A stretch of 64,000 nucleotides of DNA, from the NCBI GenBank assembly GCA_905235475.1, contig CAJOLU010000002.1:32601-96600 (forward strand), read 5' to 3'. Under the pieces are notes generated by a model that was not told the DNA's origin, did no database searches, and saw nothing but the letters and a program-made list of their open reading frames with translations. Position 1 is the first letter of the stretch; every line of letters starts with the position of its first letter. The stretch comes from an uncultured Clostridia bacterium (GTDB lineage: Bacteria; Bacillota; Clostridia; Christensenellales; UBA1242). The position numbers and the translations under genes were made by a program. Below are positions 1-12,900 of the stretch, piece by piece.

Positions 1-3000
1 TCATTTTCACTAATGGCATTATCCAGCAATTTGATATTAATAGTTTTATATAATGCTCTTCTAACTTCTGGTGTTATTAAAGCTTGATTTAACACAACAC
101 CATTATAATAACTAAATGGCATTAAATCAAAATCATCAAACACTAAATATCTTGTCACATTGTTGCCAGATTTTGTGGCTGTGAAGTTCATATTTGAAAT
201 TCTATAAGTAAATTGTGGCACAAAGTTTTGATACAAAACCTTTGATGCTGTGCACCCATTTTTCATAGCATAAATAAATGTTCCATAAATATAGTTTTCA
301 CGCCCTAGGTATGAGTCAATGTTGAACATTGTTTTAGCATTGGCTCCTTTTCCAGAAACCTTAAGCCATTTGTTTTGCCAATCTATGTTGGTTTCTGTGA
401 TTGTTCGAAGAACTTTGTTCTCTGCTTCATCAATGTCCAAATTCTCCGCCTTAACATACATCACATCCGCATATGAACTCAATTTTGCCTCTTCAATTTT
501 CACAAGTGTGTTATTTACGTCGTAATATACTTCAAGAGCATCAAATAAAATATCTAAAGTTCTTTGTAGGTAAAGTGCTTGTTCAAACAACATTTCTTCA
601 TAAACCTGTGCTCCCGTTAATGCATAACTAGCTGCGGTGCCTTCTGGTTCTAAATATCGTTCATCTTCTCCTCCGTTAATATTTGAACCGTCTAGTCTTA
701 TTCTTTCATTAAATGCTGTAACATAATAATAATTTGCACCATTTAAAACATTTTCATAAACATCTTCACTAAATTCAACCTTTCTATATACAAGCGAATT
801 TGATAAACAAATGTAGTTTTCGCTAACTTCTGCATTTAAGAAATTGCATGTAAACACGCCATCACTAAATGAAATAACATCATTTGATAAATCTAATTCA
901 TAATAATTGACGCCACCAACACCATTATAGAATAGTTTTGCTGTGTTTGTTGCTATGTCCCAAGCATAATATATATAGTAGTATGTTGTTTGAGTGTTTC
1001 CATCCCAATTAACATTTCCATCTTTATCAATATTAACTCGAACAAGTGCTGGTGTTTTGTCTGATGTTGTTAAAGTGTTTGAAGACTGAGGAGACCTTGT
1101 TGTGAATTGATATTCGTCCCAACTCAAACTCTTTTGACCTGGTTGACCCAAAACCACCAAACTATCCATTTTGGTGTTTTCTCTATCGAACACACCAAGT
1201 CCAGTGATCTGACCAAGCCCGTTTCGCTCTTCTTCCACACTATAAATCTTTTTATAGCCACCGATCCCTGAATCATAGAAATATTTGCCAACATAAGTGT
1301 TGTTTAACACACTTTCATATGTTGCATAAGTTTCAGCAAAGTTTAAATCATACACATTATCGGTATCTTGAAGTGTGTAATCATTTACCACAATAGTTGA
1401 TTCTGTTGCATTAATATATTGGCTCAAAATCTTTATATATTCATTTAAAGTTTCATCATAATAATATTTGCCAACAACCAAATTTAAATCTATCAAATAT
1501 TTTGACAATTTTGTTTTACTAACAACTTCTGGAACATACACTGGAGTTATGTCATTAACAATAGCATTAAGATTTGTTGCCTTTGTGTAGTTAATTGAAG
1601 CATTAATCACATAGTTCCAATCCAACTTAGCCCAAGTGTTACCAAATCCACAAATTGTGCTAATTGGAATTGCAAAGTTATATATTGTTGTGTTTGCGTT
1701 GGTGGTTTTTGAAGTTAAATATTTACCTTCAGATCTGCCTTTAAGTGATTCAATCACACACTTATTATCTTCTGTGAGTGTTAAATATGTTGGGCCTAAT
1801 GTGCTATTATCTATATATTCGCCATCTTCAATTGGAAGCAATTCAACAGAAAAACTTTCAAAGGTTGATTTATCAACATTTGAATATATACTATTATTAA
1901 CTGTTATTTGAAGGTTTAATGGAAGGTTTGAGATATTTGTTTCAACACTAACCGATTCCACTCCTTCTCCCTGATATGCGTAGTAAACATAGACTGCATT
2001 ACTTTGTCCACTTGATTGAATATAACCAAATTCGTTATATTGAACATAAATTTCATATATTCCTAACTTATTATAAAAGAAACTATATGGATTAAATGAA
2101 TAAACAAAGAAGCCGCCAACAGTTTCTAACCTTTGATTTTCAACAACTATTTCATTTAAGTCTGTGTTTAAAATGTTTCTAATTGTGATATTTGCTGTTC
2201 TAACCCCATCTAATGGTCTCATCAAAATTTTAACATTATTTGTTGAAACATCGGCTGAAGCATAGAACACATTTTCTTCTTCAACATAAATGATTGGGTT
2301 GGCGAACTGTCCATCAAAACAGTTAATGCTTGCCATCGCATTTGTGCCAAGATAGAATTGTGTTCCAATAATACGAACATAAACATTATAATTCTTTGTG
2401 GCTGTGAAAATATCTGAATCAGCACTATATTTAACTGTAAAGACTCCCATTTGTGTATCTTCATCATAAGCATAATCCAAAGTTATGCTAACACCATCTG
2501 GGAAAGTGGATTGTCTGTCTTGCCATTCGCCATTAATGTTAGTTATTAATTGAACCATAAATGTGCCATCACTATTCTTTACAACACAAATTTTATAGCC
2601 TAAAACTCTAACACTATTATTAGATATGTCTGAACCTTGTTTTTGGAAATAAATTTCAAAACCTTCAAGTTTTTCCTCGTCATTAAAGTTCTTAAATTCC
2701 ACCTGAACATCTCGTCTTGTTGCGTAACTTTGTGCTTTGCCACCATCTTTAACAACAATGTCAACTGGATTCAAACTTTCTGTTATGTCATAATAAACTT
2801 CTGGGCTGCTGTGAGGAGATTCAACATTCCACTCTGTGTGTTTGGAAATTGCATACAAATAATATCTTCCAGCACCAAGTCCATTTTCTGTGATCAAAAT
2901 GTTTTTAATATCTATTTTAATATCAGATGAATCACCAGCATCTTGATGATATACTAACACATTTCCATCAGATAGATATAGTTCATATTCTAAGCCCAAA

Positions 3001-6000
3001 ATATAAGCTTGTTCTTTCTTAATAATAAGCAAGTCAGGATTTTTTGAATCGAAGTAAACTGTTGGAGCGATTAAACTAGGCGTGTATGCAAACACATTGC
3101 TCACCGACCATTCACTGGCTCTATATTGTGGATAATATGCTTGAGTGATTGTTGTGACAATAAAACCATCATTATTTACATTACTTGATGTAACCAAAAC
3201 ATAGTCATCATCCACTTTCACATAGTGGCCAATATAATCTTGCTTTGCACTAAAAGTTCCTGGATATTCTTCAAGGCCTTCAACAAGTGCATATTTATAT
3301 GCATTGGCTTGAACTTTTGCAAAAATATCGTGTTTTCCATTCTTTAACTCTGGTTTAGTTTCAAAAATATTTATTGCTGTTCCATCCCAATCATATTCAG
3401 CATAAACAATGGCATCTTCATCATTTATATCTTGATCAACATAAATTTGAACAGTGTATGGGTGAACTTTGTTGTCACTTGTGTAAACTGAAGCATTTTC
3501 AACTTCACTCCAAGAAACAACACCACCTTCAATGCTTAAGTTTTGTGGAGCCATAAGTGTTTGAGATGTGTAGTAAATTTTATAATCAACATCTCGCATA
3601 ACAATGGCAACAGCATTCGCTGGAACAACTTTAATAAAGAGTTTTCCAACTTGATTAAAGTTTAGAGGGAATCTAAACACATAATAATCAAAACTAGAAA
3701 TAGTTTCTATTTCACCATTATTATATCGGTTCAAGCAATCATCTTTACTTACTGGAATGCTTTTAATAAGGCCATCATCATCAAACTTATAATATATAAC
3801 AAATGTTTGAATTGTTGAAGTTTGAGAAATCTTATATTTAAAAGTTAATTCATTTGTGAGCACATCATAGTCAAAATATTCCACTTCTTCCATATGGAAT
3901 GCATCATTATAGTTAATGATTTTGTTATTAAGTCCTATAATATAGCCCGCTCTTTCTGCTGTTATATAGTTGTTTTTATTATCTTTGGTTATATCAAAAG
4001 AAACATCTAAGTGAATGTTTGTCATTCCGTTAAATTTAAAATAGCTTTCATCAATATCTATCTTTGTTTCTTTGTTTGTGAAACCACTCAAATAAACATT
4101 TAAAGTGTTTGCAAAAGCATTTGAATCAGCTTCTGCCTCTTCATAAGAGTAACCACTATCATCGTTGTTTTTGCTAAACCAGAACCTAAAATTGTTTGCG
4201 TATTTTTCTGAATAGAACTTTATGTAATATGAAACCCCACTTTCCGTTCTTGTTCCACCAACACTAACATTCTTTGTGAAATCATATGCATATTCAATCT
4301 TGTATCGATATGCCTCATTAACCGAAATTCCATCAATAATTGCGTCTTTAAACTCTTTTTCACTTGAACTTGCAAGATAGTTGTTGCAGTTGTTTGCCTG
4401 AACTCGAACAATGTTATTTCCTGGAAGAGCATATTCACTTATTTCAAGTCCATAATATTTTTGACCATCAAATGTATATAAATTAGCAACAGAAAATGAT
4501 ATATTTGTTACCGCTTTCCTGCCATTAACAAACACATCAAAAGTTTGACTTTCATCAAACATTGTTCTATTTGATAAATCTGTGTATCGCCAGAAAACAT
4601 AATATTCATTTGAATCTTGGCCCGCAGCATTTAATTGGCTGGTGTGTGACAAAATTGGAGTGTTAACATATTTTATAAGGTTAAAGGAAGCATTATTTGA
4701 ACTTACACTCCTAGTGTATCTACTGTCTGCACCCTCTGCAACAGCATAAAATGTGTAGGTGCCCGGATTTTTATCATCAAAATAGTGTTTAACATTAGTA
4801 ATTTTTATGTATTGGTCACCCTCATCATAACCCAAAGTTAAACCATCAACTCTTGTAAAGAGATATCCACCAGTAATGGTGTTATCATCAACATTAACTG
4901 TGATTATTGCATTTTGAACATCTGTGGAATAGATTTGATATTTGCTTGCATATTCAACTTCTTTAAATGTTATCACAACATCATCACTTTCTTCTTTAAT
5001 AGAAAAGTTTTTAGGTGATTCAAGTTTTATGGTATGGTCAACAATCGTGCCAACAACATCTGAATCTTCAAATAGTAAATAACCACCCAAAGATTTTAAT
5101 GTTACATAATATTTGCCAGCACCATAAATGTTAAAGAAGTTTGTAAGAGAATATCTATATGTGGAAAGTTCAAGAGCAACTTTTGGAATAATTTGTTCTC
5201 GCAAAAGCGTTCCTGAAGCACTTTCGCCCTCATATATTTTTATTTCAAAACCATTGTTATCAGTGGCTCTTGGAGCCATAAAAATGGTTCTTATTATGTT
5301 TCCATCGCCCCCAATAGGTGCTTGAACTATTTGGCTATTTGCTCCATACACAATATTTTGAGATGCATCTTCATAACTTAATTTTGGTGTTGCCAGTTTT
5401 GTTCCAACAGTATCATCAAATCTTATGATAACCCTAACAAAACCAATGCTTGGGTCAAAGTATTCTTGTTGTCGAAGTGATTTAACACTAATTTTATAAT
5501 ATCCTGTTGGACTTAAATTCAAATCAAAATATAAAGTATTTGTGCTGTCAACTATTTCATAATACTTTTCTGTTGAACCAGGTTTTGTGATATAGCCACC
5601 ATCATACACACCATTGCCATTTGCATCAACAAATGATTCGCCAATATCGTAAAAACCATTATTGTTTAAATCCTCAAAAATTTCTTCATTTTCATTTTGA
5701 ATATAAACATAATAATATGTCCTTTCGCTTTCCAAGTTCCAAGAAACTCTAATTTGTTCATTCACGCGTTCAGCATATAGGTTTGAAATTGGTGCTGTTG
5801 TGGCGCGAAAATCAGGCAAATAGGCAACATCACTGATTTCAGAATCATCAATATATTTTGAAGTATTAAATGCTCGCACACTAACATTATATTTACCATA
5901 TCCCTCAGGTTCAAACTCATAAGAAGTTTCTTGAGGGTTTGTTAGTGTGGCCGCCAAGTTTCCATTGATGTAAACATAATAACCCTCAGCATATTCTTGT

Positions 6001-6899
6001 TCATTCCACTCAAAGAAATATTTGTTGCCTATAAAACTATAGTTCGTTATTTGTGGCTTTTCAATATACTTGTATGTGAATATATCCGCCTCTCCAAAAT
6101 TATCGCCATTTTTCACAAACTTGTTTTCTGATGTTGCCCTAACTTGCACAACAAATTCGTTTCCAGCATAACCTCTCATTGTGTTTAAAACATCTTGTGG
6201 CACAATATATGAGTTACCTGAAATAATTTGAGGAGTTTCAAAAAGTGTTTCATCTGTTTCTTTATACTTTATGTTTAATTCATATTTAACATTATATTTT
6301 GTTGCATTTGAAACACTTCTCCAGCTTACACTAATTCCTTCTCTTGTGGACTGTGCCACAACTGATGGAGTTTGAAGAGTGTAACGATTTATAACCATTG
6401 CTTGATATGGATCACTTAAAAGAGAACTATAAGATTCAACTTTTCGATATATTGCTTGAACTGAAAAATAATAATCTCCAATTGCCGCAATGGTGTTTGT
6501 TACATCAACTGATGTTCTTGTGGTATTAATATATGGTATTACATTAGCAAATTTTTCTTCAATGGCATTTTTAACTTCATCTTCGCCCTCAAACATATAA
6601 ATTGAATAGTAGTCTGCATATTTAACGGGCTCAAAGAGTAATTCATATTTGCTATTGTCAAACTCAATCGTTTCCTCAATTCTAACATTTTGAGGTGTTT
6701 CAAGTTGGCTTGCAATAACACTTTTTTTGTTTTGATTGAAAACCACGACAAAAGTTACAACAAAAGCAAGCAAAATGATAAATACCGATAATATTATTAT
6801 CAGTTGTTTCATATTCCTTTTTTGAGAATTTTTTAAAACATTCTGCCCCATCATTTCTGTTGCGTGAGTATTTGCTCTATTTTTATTTTCTTTTGACAT
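1..6899 (-). CDS. Giant membrane-anchored FN3-like repeat protein (3' end cut by window edge)
   Basis: The frame starts at an ATG (complement of 6897-6899) behind an AAAAGGTG ribosome binding site and stays open to the left edge, giving at least 2299 residues. A positively charged N-terminus (about 1-30) is followed by one strongly hydrophobic segment (about 31-53, IIILSVFIILLAFVVTFVVV), which reads as an uncleaved signal anchor placing the rest outside the cell. The remainder is a long chain of beta-rich modules of about 90-110 residues, each opening with a motif like LxTPxxVxxxxxxxxxxxxW and closing with YxVxVRAxx, as in fibronectin type III or Ig-like stalks. No catalytic domain or LPXTG was seen in the visible part. 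It follows the lipoprotein gene by 29 bp and is probably co-transcribed with it. A surface or adhesive role is inferred from architecture only. Confidence 0.8.
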   Translation of the reverse strand, partial: MSKENKNRANTHATEMMGQNVLKNSQKRNMKQLIIILSVFIILLAFVVTFVVVFNQNKKSVIASQLETPQNVRIEETIEFDNSKYELLFEPVKYADYYSIYMFEGEDEVKNAIEEKFANVIPYINTTRTSVDVTNTIAAIGDYYFSVQAIYRKVESYSSLLSDPYQAMVINRYTLQTPSVVAQSTREGISVSWRSVSNATKYNVKYELNIKYKETDETLFETPQIISGNSYIVPQDVLNTMRGYAGNEFVVQVRATSENKFVKNGDNFGEADIFTYKYIEKPQITNYSFIGNKYFFEWNEQEYAEGYYVYINGNLAATLTNPQETSYEFEPEGYGKYNVSVRAFNTSKYIDDSEISDVAYLPDFRATTAPISNLYAERVNEQIRVSWNLESERTYYYVYIQNENEEIFEDLNNNGFYDIGESFVDANGNGVYDGGYITKPGSTEKYYEIVDSTNTLYFDLNLSPTGYYKISVKSLRQQEYFDPSIGFVRVIIRFDDTVGTKLATPKLSYEDASQNIVYGANSQIVQAPIGGDGNIIRTIFMAPRATDNNGFEIKIYEGESASGTLLREQIIPKVALELSTYRYSLTNFFNIYGAGKYYVTLKSLGGYLLFEDSDVVGTIVDHTIKLESPKNFSIKEESDDVVITFKEVEYASKYQIYSTDVQNAIITVNVDDNTITGGYLFTRVDGLTLGYDEGDQYIKITNVKHYFDDKNPGTYTFYAVAEGADSRYTRSVSSNNASFNLIKYVNTPILSHTSQLNAAGQDSNEYYVFWRYTDLSNRTMFDESQTFDVFVNGRKAVTNISFSVANLYTFDGQKYYGLEISEYALPGNNIVRVQANNCNNYLASSSEKEFKDAIIDGISVNEAYRYKIEYAYDFTKNVSVGGTRTESGVSYYIKFYSEKYANNFRFWFSKNNDDSGYSYEEAEADSNAFANTLNVYLSGFTNKETKIDIDESYFKFNGMTNIHLDVSFDITKDNKNNYITAERAGYIIGLNNKIINYNDAFHMEEVEYFDYDVLTNELTFKYKISQTSTIQTFVIYYKFDDDGLIKSIPVSKDDCLNRYNNGEIETISSFDYYVFRFPLNFNQVGKLFIKVVPANAVAIVMRDVDYKIYYTSQTLMAPQNLSIEGGVVSWSEVENASVYTSDNKVHPYTVQIYVDQDINDEDAIVYAEYDWDGTAINIFETKPELKNGKHDIFAKVQANAYKYALVEGLEEYPGTFSAKQDYIGHYVKVDDDYVLVTSSNVNNDGFIVTTITQAYYPQYRASEWSVSNVFAYTPSLIAPTVYFDSKNPDLLIIKKEQAYILGLEYELYLSDGNVLVYHQDAGDSSDIKIDIKNILITENGLGAGRYYLYAISKHTEWNVESPHSSPEVYYDITESLNPVDIVVKDGGKAQSYATRRDVQVEFKNFNDEEKLEGFEIYFQKQGSDISNNSVRVLGYKICVVKNSDGTFMVQLITNINGEWQDRQSTFPDGVSITLDYAYDEDTQMGVFTVKYSADSDIFTATKNYNVYVRIIGTQFYLGTNAMASINCFDGQFANPIIYVEEENVFYASADVSTNNVKILMRPLDGVRTANITIRNILNTDLNEIVVENQRLETVGGFFVYSFNPYSFFYNKLGIYEIYVQYNEFGYIQSSGQSNAVYVYYAYQGEGVESVSVETNISNLPLNLQITVNNSIYSNVDKSTFESFSVELLPIEDGEYIDNSTLGPTYLTLTEDNKCVIESLKGRSEGKYLTSKTTNANTTIYNFAIPISTICGFGNTWAKLDWNYVINASINYTKATNLNAIVNDITPVYVPEVVSKTKLSKYLIDLNLVVGKYYYDETLNEYIKILSQYINATESTIVVNDYTLQDTDNVYDLNFAETYATYESVLNNTYVGKYFYDSGIGGYKKIYSVEEERNGLGQITGLGVFDRENTKMDSLVVLGQPGQKSLSWDEYQFTTRSPQSSNTLTTSDKTPALVRVNIDKDGNVNWDGNTQTTYYYIYYAWDIATNTAKLFYNGVGGVNYYELDLSNDVISFSDGVFTCNFLNAEVSENYICLSNSLVYRKVEFSEDVYENVLNGANYYYVTAFNERIRLDGSNINGGEDERYLEPEGTAASYALTGAQVYEEMLFEQALYLQRTLDILFDALEVYYDVNNTLVKIEEAKLSSYADVMYVKAENLDIDEAENKVLRTITETNIDWQNKWLKVSGKGANAKTMFNIDSYLGRENYIYGTFIYAMKNGCTASKVLYQNFVPQFTYRISNMNFTATKSGNNVTRYLVFDDFDLMPFSYYNGVVLNQALITPEVRRALYKTINIKLLDNAISEN

Positions 6900-6928
6900 A
6901 GTTTTCACCTTTTCTTTTTAAACTTAAA

Positions 6929-9900
6929 TTACAAAACTGTGTAAGTTTTTAATATTGGATAATTTGTTCCATCAAAGTAGAATAAATTCAATTCTTTAAT
7001 CATGCTATCATATAACAAGTTTGTGTTCAACGTGCCAAGAGGATCAGTAGCATTTGGATAGTAAACACTTGTTGGCATATATTGAAGCGTATTATTTACA
7101 TCATTAATTGTTCCAAAACTTACAAAAGCCCCTTCACCAATGCCAGCCTTGAGGTCTACCTCAGAAACTCCAAAGCTCCTCTCACTACCATTAAGTCCAC
7201 CAACATAGTTTGTGCCATCACTCAAGTAGTAACAATAATCGGCTATAACTGAATTTGCCGCAGAAAGACCATAGAAAGTTGAGTCATTAGTTGATACATA
7301 ATTATCATTATAATCAACTCTGTTTGCCACGTTTATGCAGTTCATTAATATTATGTCACCAGACCTTGAGCCAACAATTCCAGAAATCACCGCTTGAACT
7401 TTTGTTGTGCCACCATTATTAGCATATCGAATTCCATTCACAACTTCCAAACCTCCTGCCTGCAAGCAGTTAACAACAAATGTTCTTGCACCACCAAATC
7501 CCAAAATTCCGCCTGATTGTGATTTTGTTCCTTCAACAGTTCCCACTTGTTGTGTGGCATATGAGGTTAATTTTCCTTCATTTGTTGAACCACTAATCAC
7601 ATTTACCCATCCGTTTTCATTATCCAAACTTGGGGCAAATGTTGAATAAACAATTCCACCAATTTGTGATGCACCTAGGTTACCTGTGTTCTTACAGTTA
7701 ATCACACTTGCACCATAAATAGCACCAGCAATTCCTCCCATACGAATAGTTGAGTTTAACAAGTTTGAGCCACGCGTTAGAGTGATGTTCACATCGGTCA
7801 CACAATTAATAATTTTTGCTTTCCTATCAACATCTTCCCCATCTTCCAAAGGCAAATATGAGTTTGATGAATCAAGTCTTGCAACAATTCCACCATATAA
7901 GATTTCCGATGCAGCATTTGTCACACTAAAATTAATTCCATGGTTTTCATTATTCTTTAATTCATCAGACATCTCAAGTTTACAGTTCACAAACCATGCC
8001 CCATAACCATAAGTCGCAAAGAACCCAATGTCTGAGAATAGTTGACCATAATCAAATTCAGCAATTTCAAGTGTTACATCATTAATAATACCACGTCTTC
8101 CAAAGAAGTTATTGTTTGCTGAGCCAGCACCCTCAACTGGTTTTCCATAAACAGCGTAGAATAAACCAGCATTAATAGCACCCTCATACACTTGATAATT
8201 ATGAATGGTATGTCCATTTCCATATAGCCCACCTGCAAAGAAAGTGAATTCATTGTCATCAAACATAAAGTTAGAGCAAAGACGGGTTGAGTCTATTCCT
8301 CCAGACGCAACATAGAGGTCGTCTCCATCATATAATGTAACATCTTCATCTAAACTGAAGTAAAGTGTTTGCAATTTTTTAATGTTATAGAATTGTTCGG
8401 TTGCAGAAATGCTTTTACTAAAGAAACCATCTTGAGTTGGAGTTATTGATTGAATAACAAATGGATTCTCCATTGTTCCTTGTCCACCAGCAAACTTATC
8501 AAACTTAAGCTCTTCGGAACTTACAATTTCACTTGGAATAACGTTGGCACTTGTTGATGAAACTTGAATGTCAACCAAAAATGTTCCAACATTCCAAAAT
8601 GGCACACTTGCATTTACTGTTCCGTCCATATTATAGGTTAACATAAGTTCATCTTCTGTGAATATTTTAGGTTCACTTGCAGTGATTGAGCTCATACTCA
8701 ACGCATTATCTTCTGGGCTTCTAAACTTATATGATACAATAAATTTATCATTTGAAGCACCTTGTGATTGTTGAGTGTAGTTCCACTCAAGTTTTAACCC
8801 ATCATCTGAAATACCAACCTGATTTATTTTTGAGAATCTATATGCGCTCATATATTTCTCTTCACTATTCAAATAGTATGAACCATCATTAGCTCTTTGA
8901 GTGAAGTAAGAAATTCTAACAGAGAAGTTTGAATTTTCAAATGAACTTTTACTAAAATTCAACGTTCCAACAAAAGTGTCGTTTGTTAAATTATAATTAG
9001 GCTCTTCTTCGCCATCTCCAGTTATTTTTCTAAATTCCACACCATCAATCATTACAAAAAGTTCTTCATCGGCGTTTTGTTGTTTCCATTCAAATAATCC
9101 ATCTTCATTTATTTTAACTTGAGAAACATCTGCCAACTTTTTAACGTTTATGCATTCATTAGAATATTGTGAGTTAACATAGTTGCCATATTGAGAAACA
9201 GTGCTGAGTGCCACACCTTTATGCCTTACTTTAATGCTTGAAATATTTGTCATTGCAACAATTGCTTCAATTTGAGCCAAGTTGTCAGCACTGTAAGCAG
9301 ACAAATCACCAAAAGTATTTAGTGTTAACAGAGTTTGATTTGTTGTGATTTGCGCTGAAGTTACATCATCAATTAAAATCTCATAGTCATTGTAGTTAAA
9401 TGAATCTTGATTTTCTCTCCATTTCAAAATTCCATCTTCAATTTCTAGTATTGGCTTTCCAGCAATAGTTACTGAAAATGCAGAAGTGTAGTCACTGTTA
9501 ATCCAAGCCCCATCTTTATTTGAGTTTGGAGTTCCAACACAACAAACTTTAATGTCTAGAGTTTGCCTTTCTGTAATTCTTGAACTTAAATCAAAATAAG
9601 CTTCATTCAAACTTGATTGTGCTTCTTGGTCACCATATAAAACATTATAATAACTAAACGTTGGCAATCCAAGTTGTGTTGTTTCACTCGCACTAATTTT
9701 GTCCCAAGTGATTTCTCCATCAACAATTCTAACTCCTGTTGGAATTGCCCATTTATTCACATTATGAACAGCTGTTGGCTGTGAATTGATATATGCCCAT
9801 TCTGTTTCATTTGAAAGCATATTGGTTCCCATAGATTGCAATGTGAATCTAATTTCACCCGTCTTTCCTTGCAATGGTGCAAGTGGCATTTGATATTTAA

Positions 9901-12900
9901 CTACGCCATTTTGTTCTTGGCAGTCCACAATGTCAGTTTGAATAAATTTATTACTTTCATTACCTCTTTCATAAACAACCGCGGTGTAAGAAGTTGCATT
10001 ATTTATTGCATTCCATTTAATAATTCCATTTTCAACATAGAATGTTGGAGCACTTAATTGCGTAACTGGATTTTCAAAACCCGTGTAAACACTTGAATCA
10101 ATATAATTTTCACCATTTCCCAAAACTTTCATTTGAACTGTAAACACTCCAGCACGACTATTTAGGCTCATATCATAAGATGTTTGTGATGCATCTAACT
10201 GAATTATTTCTGGGCTAGATAGAAGATTGTTTTCATAGAATATAAGTTCATAACCGAACTTTGTGTTATTTGAATCAACCCACCTAATAAGCCCATCAGA
10301 AACACTTAAAACTGGTTCAGCAAGTTTAACAGCAAAATAATCTTTAGACTCAGGAGAACTTAATGTAAGAGCACCATTTGATTGTGCTAAATTAGAAGCG
10401 TTAGAAGCGTCAATAATAGCCCTAACAGTTAATCTGTTTGAACCCGCATTAAGAATACTTAAATCAAAATAATCATCAACAACATCATTTTGAATACTTG
10501 AACCATTTGAAGAAATTGAATATAACCCAACTCCAGCACTATCTATCCAAGAAAGCCTATATTCACCATCTTGTTCCGAAACATCCAAATTTGTTGGTTT
10601 TGCAAGTCTATTGATCACAAAGTTATTTGTTCTAACATTGCTCTTAACATAACCAGCTTTCACTGCTTGAATGCTTATCTCACATCTTTCCAAAGTGTGG
10701 GAATTTCCAAATTCAAATTCTGGATTTATGTCAATCCCCAAATCTTCAACCAATGTTGAAGAAATTAGTTTTGTTCCACCCGTTGAAAGAGTTTGATAAA
10801 CTCTAACTATGTAATCAACCTTATTTTCATCACCTGGATAAATTCTGCTCCAAGTGATTTTGTTATATGGATATTCATTCTTAACTTCAAGAGTTGAATA
10901 ATCAACTTCTTTTAGTTTCACAAATGAAAACTCGTTTGAATAAGCACTTGAAATAACCTCTGGTCTATCGCTTAAGGCTTGTATTCTAACCTTATATCTT
11001 CCATAATCCAAAGCACTTGTGTTCCAAGTTGTTCCATTAATAATAATAGGTTCTCCCCAGTTATCCAATTCATTGATTTTGAACTGAAGTTGATATCTGC
11101 TAGCATAAGTTATGTTTGAATTAACTGTTGCACTAACACTATTCCAACACACTTCATATTGTTCTTCATCAACAAACAATGTTGGTGCCGACATTCTGTA
11201 TAATTCCAATGATGTTCTTGAGTAGTTTGAATTAACATAATATTCATCATCTCCGTATGCCATAGCTGCAACAGTTAACTTCCCTTCTCTTGCGTCCTGT
11301 GCCATCAAATCAGCATAACCCACTTGCCAATATCCATTCAATTCACTATCTGTTGTTCTATATGAAGTGGAACCAGATGAGTTTGTTAAAGCAATTCCAT
11401 AAACGCTACTACCTTGAACCATAGAGCCACGAATAAAATCGCCATAAACTTCTGGAACACTTGGTGTGGCCAATTTCGCAAAAGTTAATGAAGAGCCATA
11501 CCCTGAACTCAAAAGGTAAATTCTTTGCCCATCAATCTCAATAACATTACCATCTTCTCCGCCCAAAATTTCCGCTCTCATTGCAACACTATTTCTGCCC
11601 TCATAGCAATCACTTGGTGCCAAACTATAGGTCGTGTTATATTGCTCAATTCCATTAATTATTGTTGTTTGATTAACATAAATTGGGATATTTCCACCAA
11701 TTTGCAAAACATATCTAAACTTATTTTTAATTTGTTCATTAATTTCGCTAATACCAGTGTTTAGCGTATCCCACGCAAATCCACCATTGGAAATTCTAAT
11801 ACCAGTTGGAGCATTTAGACGATAAAAGCCAATCTTTTCAGACTCTTCAGAGTTGAGATATCTCACATCAGATTTATTGTTAATAACTTTAACACTAAAC
11901 ACATATTCTCCAAAACCAGAATTTGTTAAATATGATGTTAGGCTTTCTCCATTTTTATTTGAAGAAACTTTTATTTGAATATCTCCACTTGTGTTATTTC
12001 CGTTTGCTTTATTGTGCACAGTAATAACAATATCACACTCGCTAGAAATAAAGGTTGAACTATTATTCCAACTTAAATATCCATCTCCATTGATTTTAAG
12101 GCTTGTTGGGGCCTCTTGTTTTATGAATGGAAGCATATTATTTATGTCTTCAGTTGTGTATTCTTTAGCAGACCTCACAAACAAATCGTCCCCAATCGCT
12201 CTAACACAAACCTTATAATCTCCTGCCGGATAAGAAACAACTTCAGTGTTTGCAAGTGAATATGAAGTTTGTGCTGCACCCAAAGCAATTACATCATGTT
12301 TCTGTTTTGTTTCAAGTTCACCATTTTGTGAATTTAATTCCTGAACACTGTAAATAAGTTCCAAAGAATAACCTGTTGCACCCGCAACTTGATTCCAAAC
12401 AAGTTCACCACCGCCAGTGCGCACAATAGGGTTTTGAAGTTTTGTGAAATTCAAATTTGCTTTATCACTTTCAATATAATGCATTGCATTACCTTCTTGA
12501 AGGTTTTGCTTTGGTTTTGCCACAACGGAAATTATATTATCTCCCTCAACAAAACCAATTCCATCATCAAAAGAGAATGTTGTTTGGTTTATGGTTGTTT
12601 TCACTTCATCATTCAAAAGAATTTGATATTCACCAGCAAAAAGAACATCATCCCAAGTTAAAATTGTTTGAGAACCACCACCAAGTGTTGCTGTTAAGTT
12701 TTCCACTTTTGCAAGTTTGACGGTGTCAACCAAAGAAAATGCCCCATCAAGTTTTTCTAAGCCATTTCCTTTTGCCCTAACTTTTATATTATTTGTTTCT
12801 AAATCCAAGTCATCAGAATTTAACTCACATCTATTTACATTCACAACAATAGGGTCACCATCGTTAACAACAACTTCATATTGGCTTGCGTTTGGAACAG

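Noticed and set aside
319-6751. Many 60-97-aa ORFs on both strands within the first 7 kb
   Set aside because: All lie inside the open minus-strand frame of the giant surface protein and lack ribosome binding sites.
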